Shown here piece after piece: positions 1 to 7,062 of a stretch of 64,000 nt of DNA. The notes beneath the pieces are model-generated. The model saw nothing but the letters and a program-made list of their open reading frames with translations. It was not told the DNA's origin and searched no databases. This stretch comes from an uncultured Clostridia bacterium (GTDB lineage: Bacteria > Bacillota > Clostridia > TANB77 > CAG-508). A program made the position numbers and the translations under genes. The stretch is from NCBI GenBank assembly GCA_948739805.1, contig CAPYID010000002.1:8961-72960 (forward strand). Direction: 5' to 3'. Each line of letters opens with the position of its first letter. The first letter of the stretch is position 1.

Positions 1-225
1 GGTAAATTTGCGAAGCAAATTTAACTCGTGAAAGCGAGCAAAAAATATAGTAGTGGCGACACGTGATAAATTTGCGAAGCAAATTTAACTCGTGAAAGCG
101 AGCAAAAAATATAGTAGTGGCAACACGTGGTAAATTTGCGAAGCAAATTTAACTCGTGAAAGCGAGCAAAAAATATAGTAGTGGCGACACGTGGTAAATT
201 TGCGAAGCAAATTTAACTCGTGCTC
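1..225. repeat. 64-bp tandem repeat, about 3.5 copies
   Basis: Copies start at 1, 65, 129 and 193, exactly 64 bp apart, and the last is partial. Copies are nearly identical, with single changes such as gata/ggta and ggcgac/ggcaac. Each unit holds two small hairpins: AAATTTGC-GAA-GCAAATTT and CTCG-TGAAAG-CGAG, followed by a CACGTG palindrome at the unit boundary. The AAATTTGC palindrome recurs near 2110-2135 and 27029-27049. The array lies upstream of rplF inside the ribosomal operon, where rpsH would normally adjoin. Confidence 0.95.
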
Positions 226-230
226 AATAA

Positions 231-303
231 AATAATGTAGGGGCACCATTTGCGGGAATACCTACGATAAATTTGGCACAGCCAAATTTATCTGGGTTCG
301 TAG
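231..303. repeat. Nested palindrome with GTAGGGGC motif
   Basis: A GTAGGGGCACC motif is followed by a perfect 10-bp hairpin (268-277 with 281-290, loop ACA) inside an outer CTACGA/TCGTAG pair (262-267 and 298-303). GTAGGGGC opens a family of short palindromes scattered through this window (4946, 14753, 27122, 28482, 60186). The remaining bases up to 430 are AT-rich and show no gene. Confidence 0.8.
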
Positions 304-442
304 TAAGACAAGACACCACTGTGCCCTATTAGAAATTAATAAATAGAAAATAGAAATTAGAAAGTTAGGAATTAGATGAGTATTGGAAAGAACAATTCTA
401 ACCGCTAATATCTAACATCTAGTAAATTGAGAGGTGAAAAAG

Positions 443-982
443 ATGTCAAGAATAGGAAAACTACCTATTACAATTCCAGAAGGAGTAGAAGTTAAACTTG
501 AAGGAAATAAAATTTCTGTAAAAGGACCAAAAGGAACACTAGAAAGAGAAATAAATCCAATAATGAAAGTCTCAATAGAAGGAAATACAATAACAGTTAC
601 AAGACCAAACGATGAAGCATTATCAAGAAGTCTACATGGTTTAACAAGAACACTAATCAATAATATGGTAATAGGTGTTAAAGAAGAATTCAAAAAAGAA
701 TTAGAAATCAATGGTGTTGGTTACAGGGTTGCTAAACAAGGAAACAATCTAAATCTATCATTAGGATATTCACACCCAGTAATATTTGAAGCACCAGAAG
801 GAATCACTTTTGATATTCCAAATGCAAACCAAATCATAGTAAGAGGAATAGATAAAGAGCTTGTAGGTCAAACAGCAGCAGTTATAAGAACAAAAAGAAT
901 GCCAGAAGTATATAAAGGTAAAGGAATTAAATATGCTGATGAGGTTATACGTAGAAAAGAGGGTAAAACCGGAAAGAAGTAA
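443..982 (+). CDS. rplF: 50S ribosomal protein L6
   Basis: L6 is a large-subunit protein that binds 23S rRNA near the sarcin-ricin loop and the GTPase centre. The 179-aa product begins MSRIGKLPITIP and ends with the family tail KYADEVIRRKEGKTGKK, both typical of bacterial L6, and the length is normal. The ATG at 443 is preferred over an in-frame GTG at 434 because GAGGTG at 431-436 is the ribosome binding site. It is the first complete gene of the spc operon here. A long repeat array separates it from whatever precedes it, and a 166-base spacer with a hairpin separates it from rplR, which is unusual for this operon. Confidence 0.97.
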   Translation: MSRIGKLPITIPEGVEVKLEGNKISVKGPKGTLEREINPIMKVSIEGNTITVTRPNDEALSRSLHGLTRTLINNMVIGVKEEFKKELEINGVGYRVAKQGNNLNLSLGYSHPVIFEAPEGITFDIPNANQIIVRGIDKELVGQTAAVIRTKRMPEVYKGKGIKYADEVIRRKEGKTGKK

Positions 983-1028
983 AAAAATAATAAACGATGA
1001 AACAAATCAAAAGCGAGTAGTAGTAGGC

Positions 1029-1088
1029 AAATTTGTGAAGAAAACCGCAGGTGTACTAATGTACATTGAGGATTTTCTTAACAAATTT
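1029..1088. repeat. Long hairpin between rplF and rplR
   Basis: AAATTTGTGAAGAAAA near 1029 pairs with TTTTCTTAACAAATTT ending at 1088 (15 of 16 positions), enclosing a second small stem around TGTAC-TAAT-GTACA. It resembles the AAATTTGC palindromes at 1-225 and lies within what should be a continuous operon transcript. There is no U-tract, so it is more likely a repeat insertion or an RNA-processing structure than a terminator. Confidence 0.75.
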
Positions 1089-1148
1089 AACGACCTAATA
1101 CGAAGGTTTTCATTTGTTTTAAAGATAGAAAGGAGTGAAAAATAAAAA

Positions 1149-1509
1149 ATGATATCAAAAACTAATAGAAAAATGGAAAGAATAAGAAGACATATACGTG
1201 TACGTACAAAAGTAAGTGGAACAGCAGAATGTCCAAGACTTTGTGTATATAGAAGTAACACAAATATATATGCTCAAATAGTAGATGATACAAAAGGAAT
1301 TACATTAGTAGCTGCATCTACACTAGATAAAGAAATTAAAGAAAAACATAGTAATATTGAAGCAGCAAAAGAAGTTGGAACACTAATAGCAAAAAGAGCA
1401 ATAGAAAAAAACATAAAAAATGTTGTATATGATAGAGGACGGATATATCTATCATGGAGTAATAAAGGAATTAGCAGAATCAGCACGAAGTGGAGGATTG
1501 CAATTCTAA
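1149..1509 (+). CDS. rplR: 50S ribosomal protein L18, read through a +1 shift at CGG
   Basis: L18 binds 5S rRNA in the large subunit. The first 97 codons match the family (N-terminal KTNRKMERIRRHIRVR, then PRLCVYRSNTNIYAQI). Codon 98 would be CGG at 1440-1442. Reading on in that frame gives a C-terminus unlike L18 and runs to 1532. Skipping C1440 gives DRG-GYIYHG, then a tail ending in GGLQF and TAA at 1507-1509, which is the textbook L18 end, for a 119-aa product of normal length. L18 is essential, so the frame must be restored somehow. The same C-before-GGA shift occurs in two other genes in this window. A base-calling error is the simplest alternative for this gene taken alone. RBS AAAGGAG lies at 1128-1135. 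Confidence 0.93.
1440..1443 (+). other. Putative +1 frameshift site CGGA in rplR
   Basis: The zero-frame codons are AGA GGA CGG ATA. Moving one base forward at C1440 gives AGA GGA (C) GGA TAT and restores the conserved L18 sequence DRGGYIYHG. There is no nearby stop codon, homopolymer run or RF2-type CUUUGA signal. It is one of only three in-frame CGG codons I found in the window, all of which behave the same way. Confidence 0.75.
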
Positions 1510-1564
1510 TAAATAATAACAAAAATAAATAAAATTACTATCTAAAAAGGAGGAAAAGCCTAAA

Positions 1565-2059
1565 ATGGAGGAAAATCAAAATCCAGTTGAATTAAAAGAA
1601 AAAGTTGTATCTATCAGTAGAGTTGCGAAAGTTGTAAAAGGTGGTAGAACATTTAGATTTAGTGCTGTTGTAGTTGTTGGTGATGAAAACGGACATATAG
1701 GTGTTGGAAACGGAAAATCATCAGAAGTTCCTGATGCAATAAAGAAAGCTATTCAAGATGCAAAGAAAAACTTAGTAACAGTTCCTGTAGTAGGAACAAC
1801 AATACCACATGAATTTGTTGGAAAATTTGGAAGTGCCAAAGTTGTATTAAAACCAGCAGCAGTAGGTACTGGACTAATAGCAGGAGGAAGCGTAAGACCA
1901 GTACTAGAACTAGCAGGATACAAAGACATAAGAACGAAAATAATAGGAACAACAAACCCAAGAAACGTTGTATCAGCAACAATTCAAGCCCTTTTAAACA
2001 TGAGCACAATAGAACAAGTAGCAGCAAAAAGGGGTAAAAAAGTCGAAGAAATATTATAA
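1565..2059 (+). CDS. rpsE: 30S ribosomal protein S5
   Basis: S5 sits on the solvent side of the small subunit near the mRNA entry site and contributes to decoding accuracy. The 164-aa product has the N-terminal double-stranded-RNA-binding fold (VVSISRVAKVVKGGRTFRFS), the loop VVGDENGHIGVG, and the C-terminal domain with VGTGLIAGGSVRPVLELAG. Start ATG 1565 follows AAGGAGG. Its last 26 bases are repeated 105 bases downstream around a palindromic element. The expected next gene, rpmD, is absent. Confidence 0.98.
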   Translation: MEENQNPVELKEKVVSISRVAKVVKGGRTFRFSAVVVVGDENGHIGVGNGKSSEVPDAIKKAIQDAKKNLVTVPVVGTTIPHEFVGKFGSAKVVLKPAAVGTGLIAGGSVRPVLELAGYKDIRTKIIGTTNPRNVVSATIQALLNMSTIEQVAAKRGKKVEEIL

Positions 2060-2164
2060 CTTTGAAAATTTATTTTCGAAAGTTGTAATATTTATTCGAC
2101 GAACAACGTGAGAAATTTTGCATAGCGAAATTTCACTCGTAAAAAAGTCGAAGAAATATTATAA
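2034..2164. repeat. Palindromic insertion flanked by 26-bp copies of the rpsE end
   Basis: Bases 2034-2059, the last codons and stop of rpsE, are repeated exactly at 2139-2164. Between the copies lies a roughly 80-bp segment containing GAAATTTTGCATAGCGAAATTTC, related to the AAATTTGC palindrome at position 1. The arrangement looks like insertion of a small palindromic element with duplication of the gene end, or a tandem duplication caught by the repeat. A similar pattern is seen after tex near 26942-27115. Confidence 0.85.
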
Positions 2165-2229
2165 AATATCTTATTAATCACTTGAATAATTTTAAAGTTT
2201 AATATACAATTGGAAAAGGAGGGAAAAAA

Positions 2230-2664
2230 ATGCAATTAGACGAATTAAAATCAGCAACAGCAAAAGTTACAAAAAGAAGAGTCGGACGTGGTATGGGATC
2301 TGGACTTGGAAAAACTTCAGGAAAAGGTCATAAAGGACAAAAAGCGAGATCAGGTGGAGGAGTTAGACGTGGTTTTGAAGGTGGTCAAACTCCACTATAT
2401 AGAAGATTACCAAAAAGAGGATTCAAAAATATCCATGCAAAAGAATATACAGAAGTAACTTTAACAATGTTAAACAAATCAACAGTAGAAGAAGTAAATG
2501 CAGCAACACTTTTAGCAGATGGAATAATTGGAAAAGTTAGAGATGGAATAGTTGTACTTGGAACAGGTTCACTAGACAAAAAACTAACAGTTAAAGCCAA
2601 TAGATTTACAAAATCTGCAGGAGAAAAAATAGTAGCTGCAGGAGGAAAGATAGAGGTGATTTAA
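2230..2664 (+). CDS. rplO: 50S ribosomal protein L15
   Basis: L15 is a late-assembly large-subunit protein whose basic N-terminal arm threads into 23S rRNA. The 144-aa product has the glycine/arginine-rich arm (RRVGRGMGSGLGKTSGKGHKG) at residues 17-37 and the C-terminal globular domain ending GGKIEVI. Start ATG 2230 follows AAAAGGAGGG. It abuts secY with no gap, the usual spc operon order, but is separated from rpsE by repeat DNA instead of rpmD. Confidence 0.98.
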   Translation: MQLDELKSATAKVTKRRVGRGMGSGLGKTSGKGHKGQKARSGGGVRRGFEGGQTPLYRRLPKRGFKNIHAKEYTEVTLTMLNKSTVEEVNAATLLADGIIGKVRDGIVVLGTGSLDKKLTVKANRFTKSAGEKIVAAGGKIEVI

Positions 2665-3987
2665 TTGTTCCAAACAATAAAAAATGCAATTAAAACCCCA
2701 GAGGTTAGAAAAAGATTATTATACACATTGCTACTAATAGTAATTTTTAGATTAGGATGTTATTTAACAGTTCCAGGAGTTGATAGTATTGCTCTTGCAG
2801 ATGCAATGAGTTCATCAGCATCTGGATTTGGTAGCTTAATAAATATTATTTCTGGAGGAGCTTTATCAAGATTTACAATGTTTGCTATGAGTATAAGTCC
2901 ATACATAACAGCATCAATTGTAATTCAATTATTAGCAATGGTTATTCCATCATGGGAAAGAATGACTAAAGAAGGTGGAGAACTAGGTAGACAAAAATTA
3001 AATAGATATACAAAACTACTAACAGTAGTACTTGCTTTAGTTGAAGGACTAGGAATATATTTATCTTATAGAAATTATGGAATATTTATAGATGATACAT
3101 TCCTTACAGGAGCAACAGTTGTACTATCATTAATTACAGGTACATCTTTGCTTATGTGGTTAGGAGACGAAATAACAAGCAAAGGAATTGGAAATGGAAT
3201 TTCAGTAATAATTTTTGTTGGTATTATATCTGGGCTTCCAAGTTCAGTAGTCTCATTGTACAATTTAATATTTACACAAGGAGGATTCTCTACAACAGGA
3301 TTAATTACAGCTTTAGGAGTTATATTAGGAGCAATTATTTTAGTTGCAGGTGTTGTATTTGTACAAGAAGCTGAAAGAAGAGTTCCAGTTCAATATGCCA
3401 AAAAGGTAGTTGGAAGAAAAATGTATGGAGGGCAAAATACACACATACCATTAAAACTTGTAATGGCAGGGGTTATGCCAATAATATTTGCTTCATCATT
3501 TATGACATTCCCAGCAATGATTATATCAATGTTTAATCAAAATATAGCTGCAGAAACAGGATTTTGGGCTACAATATATAAATTTTCACTAGCAACATCA
3601 TCATCAAGTGTTCCAATAGGATATTCTATTGCAAATGCAGTATTATATCTACTATTAATAGTAGGATTTACTTTCTTTTATACGTATGCAACATTTAATC
3701 CAGCAGAAGTGGCAAGCAATATTAAGAAAAATGGAGGATTTATTCCAGGTATAAGAGCAGGAAAACCAACAGCAGAATATTTATCTTCTATAATATCAAA
3801 AATAACATGGTTTGGAGGATTATTCCTATCAATAATTGCCATATTACCTATGTTATTAAGATTTACAAGTTTAGATATCTCTTTTGGTGGTACTTCTATA
3901 CTTATCGTAGTAGGAGTTGCATTAGAGGTAGTACAACAGTTAGAGTCACAACTTGTTATGAGACATTATAAAGGCTTTCTAGATTAG
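2665..3987 (+). CDS. secY: Protein translocase subunit SecY
   Basis: SecY is the pore of the SecYEG translocon in the cytoplasmic membrane, through which SecA-driven and co-translational export occurs. The 440-aa product has ten predicted membrane helices, the first near residues 17-37 (LLYTLLLIVIFRLGCYLTVPG). The family segments PYITASIVIQLL and GNGISVIIFVGI are present, as is the cytosolic loop EAERRVPVQYAKK that contacts the ribosome and SecA. Translation starts at TTG 2665, immediately after the rplO stop, with GAGGTGA at 2653-2659 as binding site, so it is translationally coupled. The partner secA lies at 46524. Confidence 0.97.
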   Translation: MFQTIKNAIKTPEVRKRLLYTLLLIVIFRLGCYLTVPGVDSIALADAMSSSASGFGSLINIISGGALSRFTMFAMSISPYITASIVIQLLAMVIPSWERMTKEGGELGRQKLNRYTKLLTVVLALVEGLGIYLSYRNYGIFIDDTFLTGATVVLSLITGTSLLMWLGDEITSKGIGNGISVIIFVGIISGLPSSVVSLYNLIFTQGGFSTTGLITALGVILGAIILVAGVVFVQEAERRVPVQYAKKVVGRKMYGGQNTHIPLKLVMAGVMPIIFASSFMTFPAMIISMFNQNIAAETGFWATIYKFSLATSSSSVPIGYSIANAVLYLLLIVGFTFFYTYATFNPAEVASNIKKNGGFIPGIRAGKPTAEYLSSIISKITWFGGLFLSIIAILPMLLRFTSLDISFGGTSILIVVGVALEVVQQLESQLVMRHYKGFLD

Positions 3988-4110
3988 TTCAAACAATAAT
4001 TGCCATTTGAGGTCGTTGTTGTTCAGGCAATTTCTCCTCAACGTGCAAACCGCACGCCTCCGGGAATATTGCCTTCACACGCCTACTCAAATAACAATTC
4101 TTGTTTGAAC
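3987..4110. repeat. Large branched palindrome after secY
   Basis: GTTCAAACAATAATTG at 3987 pairs with the segment ending TTGTTTGAAC at 4110 over about 25 bp with three mismatches. Nested inside are a GGCAAT/ATTGCC pair and a CGTGC-AAACC-GCACG hairpin. The interior is far more GC-rich than its surroundings. There is no U-tract, so it could be a palindromic mobile repeat, a processing site, or a transcription end of unusual type between the rpl genes and adk. Confidence 0.75.
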
Positions 4111-4214
4111 ATAAAATGAGAATAATTGTAATATAAAATTAGAATAAAAAGCATTTAACCTTATATTTTAAGTATATATTCAAAAGGTGAATTTTGTTCT
4201 AGCTAAAATGTTAT

Positions 4215-4241
4215 AGGCGGATGAGTGTTGCAATTCCGCCT
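4215..4241 (+). promoter_or_regulatory. Leader hairpin before adk
   Basis: A 7-bp stem AGGCGGA/TCCGCCT (4215-4221 and 4235-4241) encloses a 13-base loop containing GTTGCAA, 28 bases before the adk start. The rest of 4111-4268 is AT-rich. The element may affect adk translation. It does not match a riboswitch class I can recognise. Confidence 0.4.
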
Positions 4242-4268
4242 TAAATTAATATTTACGGAGGGAAAAAT

Positions 4269-4925
4269 ATGTTATTAGTTATAATGGGAGCACAGGGTAC
4301 TGGAAAAGGTACAGTATCTGGATTATTATGTGATGAATTAGGAATAATGCAATTATCAACAGGTGATATCTTTAGGAAAAATATTAAAGAACAAACAGAA
4401 CTTGGAATAGAAGCAAATAAATTTATATCACAAGGAAAATTAGTACCAGATGAAATAACAGTTCCAATGGTTGCACAAGCTCTAGATTCAGATGAAGCAA
4501 AAGCAGGGGTTATATTAGATGGATTTCCAAGAACAACAGAGCAAGCAAAACAATTAGACGAAATGCTAAAGGAAAGAAATAAAAAAATTGATATGGTTAT
4601 AAATTTAATAACACCTAGAGAAGAAATAATAGATAGAATGATTACAAGAAGAGTATGTCCAAACTGTAAAGCAACATATAATATCAAAATTAATAAACCT
4701 AAAGTAGAAGATATTTGCGACAAATGTGGAGCAAACTTAATTCAAAGGGAAGATGATAAGAGTGAAGAAGCTATAAACAATAGATTAGAAATTTATGACA
4801 CACAAACAGCACCTGTTTTAAATTACTATAATGAAAAAGGAATTGTACAAAATGAAGAAGTTACAATTTCAAAAAATAGATTAGCAGATAAAGCTGCAAA
4901 ACATATAATTGAAAAATTGAAATAG
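4269..4925 (+). CDS. adk: Adenylate kinase
   Basis: Adk catalyses ATP + AMP = 2 ADP in the cytoplasm. The 218-aa product has the P-loop GAQGTGKGT at residues 7-15, the AMP-binding segment STGDIFR, and DGFPRT. A long-type LID domain carries a structural zinc site (CPNCKATYN and CDKCGAN), as in Gram-positive enzymes. Start ATG 4269 follows CGGAGGG. Its place between secY and map is the normal Firmicutes order, though the gap to secY is long and structured. Confidence 0.98.
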   Translation: MLLVIMGAQGTGKGTVSGLLCDELGIMQLSTGDIFRKNIKEQTELGIEANKFISQGKLVPDEITVPMVAQALDSDEAKAGVILDGFPRTTEQAKQLDEMLKERNKKIDMVINLITPREEIIDRMITRRVCPNCKATYNIKINKPKVEDICDKCGANLIQREDDKSEEAINNRLEIYDTQTAPVLNYYNEKGIVQNEEVTISKNRLADKAAKHIIEKLK

Positions 4926-4945
4926 AAGTTAGAGATTAGAGGTCA

Positions 4946-4981
4946 GTAGGGGCGATTATTAATCGCCCGCTCTTTGAAGGG
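4946..4981. repeat. GTAGGGGCG palindromic repeat (REP-like)
   Basis: GTAGGGGCGATTATTAATCG continues into CCCGC, forming a GGGCGATTA/TAATCGCCC stem, and then a shared tail TCTTTGAAGG. The same 36-37 base unit occurs at 27122-27160 with two or three changes, and the core recurs inverted at 14765-14789. Confidence 0.85.
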
Positions 4982-5017
4982 AAAATGCAAATAAATATCG
5001 TTAGAAGGGATTTTCAG

Positions 5018-5788
5018 ATGATAGAAATTAAATCAAAAAGAGAAATAGAATTAATGAAAGAAGCATGCAGAATTACAGCATTAGTACATAAGGAATTAGA
5101 AAAAGCAATAAAGCCAGGAATAACAACATTAGAATTGGATATGTTAGCAGAAAGCATAATAAGGAAAAATGGAGGAATTCCTGCTCAAAAAGGTTATCCA
5201 AGTGAAGAAAAAGGAGTAAAAAACTTCCCAGCAACAATATGTGCTTCAGTTAATGATGAAGTAATTCATGGAATTCCATCTAGAAAAGTAGTATTAAAAG
5301 ATGGAGATATAATAAGTATAGATTTTGTTACTTGCAAAGATGGATACAATGGAGATGCTGCGAGAACTCATATTGTTGGCAAAGCATCTGAAGAAGATAA
5401 AAAATTAATTGAAGTAACAAAGCAGGCATTTTTTGAAGGTATTAAGTTTGCTAAACCAGGATACCGAATTGGTGATATTTCTTTTGCAATTCAGCAATAT
5501 GTAGAAAAAAATGGATTTAGTGTCGTAAAAGAATTTCAAGGTCATGGAATAGGAAGATTAATGCATGAAGATCCTGGGATTCCTAATTATGGAAAACCTG
5601 GTAAAGGACCAAAAATTGAAGCTGGTATGACACTTGCTATTGAACCTATGGTAATAGCTGGTAAGCCAGATGTATGGGAACTAGATGATGGATGGACAAT
5701 CGCTTCTCAGGATGGAACAAAAGCTGCACATTATGAAAATACAGTTTTAATTACAGAAAAAGAAGCCAAAGTGTTGACATTATATTAA
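5018..5788 (+). CDS. map: Methionine aminopeptidase, type I
   Basis: MAP removes the initiator methionine from nascent proteins using two metal ions. In the 256-aa product the five metal ligands are visible: D102 and D113 (IDFVTCKDGYNGDAART), H176 (QGHGIGR), E209 (AIEPM) and E240 (HYENTV). I chose ATG 5018 over an in-frame ATG at 4985 because AGAAGGGA at 5003-5010 is well spaced and MIEIKSKREIELM is the usual family start. The segment between E209 and E240 carries a short insertion (WELDDGW). It follows adk after a REP-like palindrome and precedes infA. Confidence 0.97.
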   Translation: MIEIKSKREIELMKEACRITALVHKELEKAIKPGITTLELDMLAESIIRKNGGIPAQKGYPSEEKGVKNFPATICASVNDEVIHGIPSRKVVLKDGDIISIDFVTCKDGYNGDAARTHIVGKASEEDKKLIEVTKQAFFEGIKFAKPGYRIGDISFAIQQYVEKNGFSVVKEFQGHGIGRLMHEDPGIPNYGKPGKGPKIEAGMTLAIEPMVIAGKPDVWELDDGWTIASQDGTKAAHYENTVLITEKEAKVLTLY

Positions 5789-5856
5789 AAGTATTATATA
5801 ATATTACAGTTAATTACAATATTTAAATGTTACATAATTGAAAGGGGAGAAATCAA

Positions 5857-6075
5857 TTGGCAAAAGAAGATATTATTGAGGTTGAAGGAATTGTAGTTGA
5901 AACTTTACCTAGCACAACTTTTAAAGTAGAATTAGAAAATGGACATCAAGTTTTAGCACATATTTCGGGAAAACTAAGGCAAAATTATATCAAGATATTA
6001 CCAGGAGATAAAGTTCGTGTAGAACTTTCACCATATGATTTATCAAGGGGAAGGATTACATGGAGAGCAAAATAA
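5857..6075 (+). CDS. infA: Translation initiation factor IF-1
   Basis: IF-1 occupies the ribosomal A site during initiation and assists IF-2 and IF-3. The 72-aa protein is one OB fold, with MAKEDIIEVEGIV at the start and YDLSRGRITWRAK at the end, exactly the family length. The start is TTG 5857 after AAAGGGGAG, a weak start that may keep expression low. The small KOW-domain gene that often sits between map and infA in Clostridia is not present. Confidence 0.97.
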   Translation: MAKEDIIEVEGIVVETLPSTTFKVELENGHQVLAHISGKLRQNYIKILPGDKVRVELSPYDLSRGRITWRAK

Positions 6076-6114
6076 AATGTAACAATAAATATAAAATACA
6101 GGGAGGTAAGAACA

Positions 6115-6228
6115 ATGAAAGTAAGACCATCAGTAAAACCAATGTGTGAAAAATGCAAAGTTATAAAAAGAAAAGGTGTTATTAGAGTAATATGTGAAAA
6201 TCCAAAACACAAACAAAGACAAGGATAA
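6115..6228 (+). CDS. rpmJ: 50S ribosomal protein L36
   Basis: This 37-aa zinc-ribbon protein of the large subunit is too short for ordinary gene-calling thresholds. The sequence MKVRPSVKPMCEKCKVIKRK contains the first two cysteines. The third is in VICENPKHKQRQG, with the histidine as fourth ligand (C-x2-C-x12-C-x4-H), so this is the zinc-binding form. ATG 6115 follows GGGAGGT. It lies between infA and rpsM as in most Firmicutes, but here a 443-base spacer follows it. Confidence 0.96.
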   Translation: MKVRPSVKPMCEKCKVIKRKGVIRVICENPKHKQRQG

Positions 6229-6255
6229 TAACAGTAATTAAATTAATTAGATATC

Positions 6256-6316
6256 AACACAAATTGGTAGCGGCTGACAGACTTTTATAGCGAGAGTCTT
6301 ATATCAAATTTGTGTT
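6256..6316. repeat. Hairpin after rpmJ
   Basis: A perfect 10-bp outer stem AACACAAATT/AATTTGTGTT (6256-6265 and 6307-6316) encloses an inner AGACT/AGTCT pair. It lies 28 bases after the rpmJ stop and has no long U-tract, so it could end or process the upstream transcript. The rest of 6317-6528 is AT-rich and holds nothing I recognise. Confidence 0.6.
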
Positions 6317-6528
6317 TATATACATTTTTAAGTTGTATTAAATTGCACTTAAAAAAGCGTAATTTATGTACAAGTTAAATATGCGAAACTTAGAATTTTC
6401 TATGTATAACTTATTTGTACACATTAAAGTTACTACTAAAAATTTAGCAAAATAGGGGACTTAGAAAAGATAAGTTCCGTTTTTTATGAACAAAGTAATT
6501 ACTATCTATAGTATATAAATAACATTAG

Positions 6529-6626
6529 TGTGGATAATTATGTGGATAACTTGTGGATAAATAACTTAAATATGTGCAGAATTGTTATAATATAAATAGA
6601 TACATTTCAGGTTACTTTGTGAATAA
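6529..6626. promoter_or_regulatory. Cluster of DnaA boxes upstream of rpsM
   Basis: TGTGGATAA, the complement of the perfect DnaA box TTATCCACA, occurs at 6529-6537, 6541-6549 and 6552-6560, only 11-12 bp apart and in the same orientation. A fourth site TGTGAATAA (6618-6626) matches TTATTCACA. A possible -10 (TATAAT) lies near 6588, between the third and fourth boxes. The surroundings are very AT-rich. This looks like a DnaA-binding cluster controlling the rpsM-rplQ operon or titrating DnaA. It is not next to dnaA or dnaN here. Confidence 0.7.
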
Positions 6627-6671
6627 ATAATATTTTAAATATAGAATGAAAAATTGGAGGTGCTAAAATAT

Positions 6672-7043
6672 ATGGCTCGTATAGCAGGTGTAGACTTACC
6701 AAAAGAAAAAAGAGTTGAAATAGGACTTACTTATATTTATGGTATAGGTTTAACAAGTTCTCAAAAAATCTTAAAACAAACTGGAGTAAATCCTGATACT
6801 AGAGTTAAGGATTTAACAGATGCAGAAGTAAATAGCATTAGAAAAGTAGTGGATGAAGAATATAAAGTTGAGGGTGATTTAAGACGTGAAGTAGCTCTTA
6901 ATGTAAAAAGACTTAGAGAAATAGGATGTTATAGAGGACTAAGACATAGAAGAGGATTACCAGTTAGAGGACAAAGAACAAAGACAAATGCTCGTACAAG
7001 AAAAGGTCCTAAAAAAGCAGTAATTAAAAGCAAAACAAAATAA
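6672..7043 (+). CDS. rpsM: 30S ribosomal protein S13
   Basis: S13 lies in the head of the small subunit and contacts the P-site tRNA and the B1 intersubunit bridges. The 123-aa product begins MARIAGVDLPKEKRVEIGL, with the helix-hairpin-helix YIYGIGLTSSQKIL and the basic tail RGQRTKTNARTRKGPKK. ATG 6672 is chosen over an in-frame TTG at 6654 because GGAGGTG at 6657-6663 is the binding site. It opens the alpha operon (rpsM-rpsK-rpsD-rpoA-rplQ). Confidence 0.98.
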   Translation: MARIAGVDLPKEKRVEIGLTYIYGIGLTSSQKILKQTGVNPDTRVKDLTDAEVNSIRKVVDEEYKVEGDLRREVALNVKRLREIGCYRGLRHRRGLPVRGQRTKTNARTRKGPKKAVIKSKTK

Positions 7044-7062
7044 TAGGAAGGAGTAAGTTAAA

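Noticed and set aside
1..225. CRISPR array
   Set aside because: Units are continuous 64-bp tandem copies with no variable spacers and contain internal hairpins.
933..1145. 70-aa reading frame between rplF and rplR
   Set aside because: It overlaps the rplF end, has no ribosome binding site and no family resemblance, and covers the palindromic spacer.
1149..1532. In-frame 127-aa version of L18 without the shift
   Set aside because: Its C-terminal 30 residues do not match L18, whereas the +1 reading gives the exact family end at 1509.
4215..4241. Fluoride or preQ1 riboswitch before adk
   Set aside because: Only a simple hairpin with a 13-base loop is seen, and the conserved bases of those classes are missing.
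6529..6626. Chromosomal origin of replication
   Set aside because: DnaA boxes are present, but dnaA, dnaN and other origin genes are not in the window. A regulatory or titration site is equally possible.
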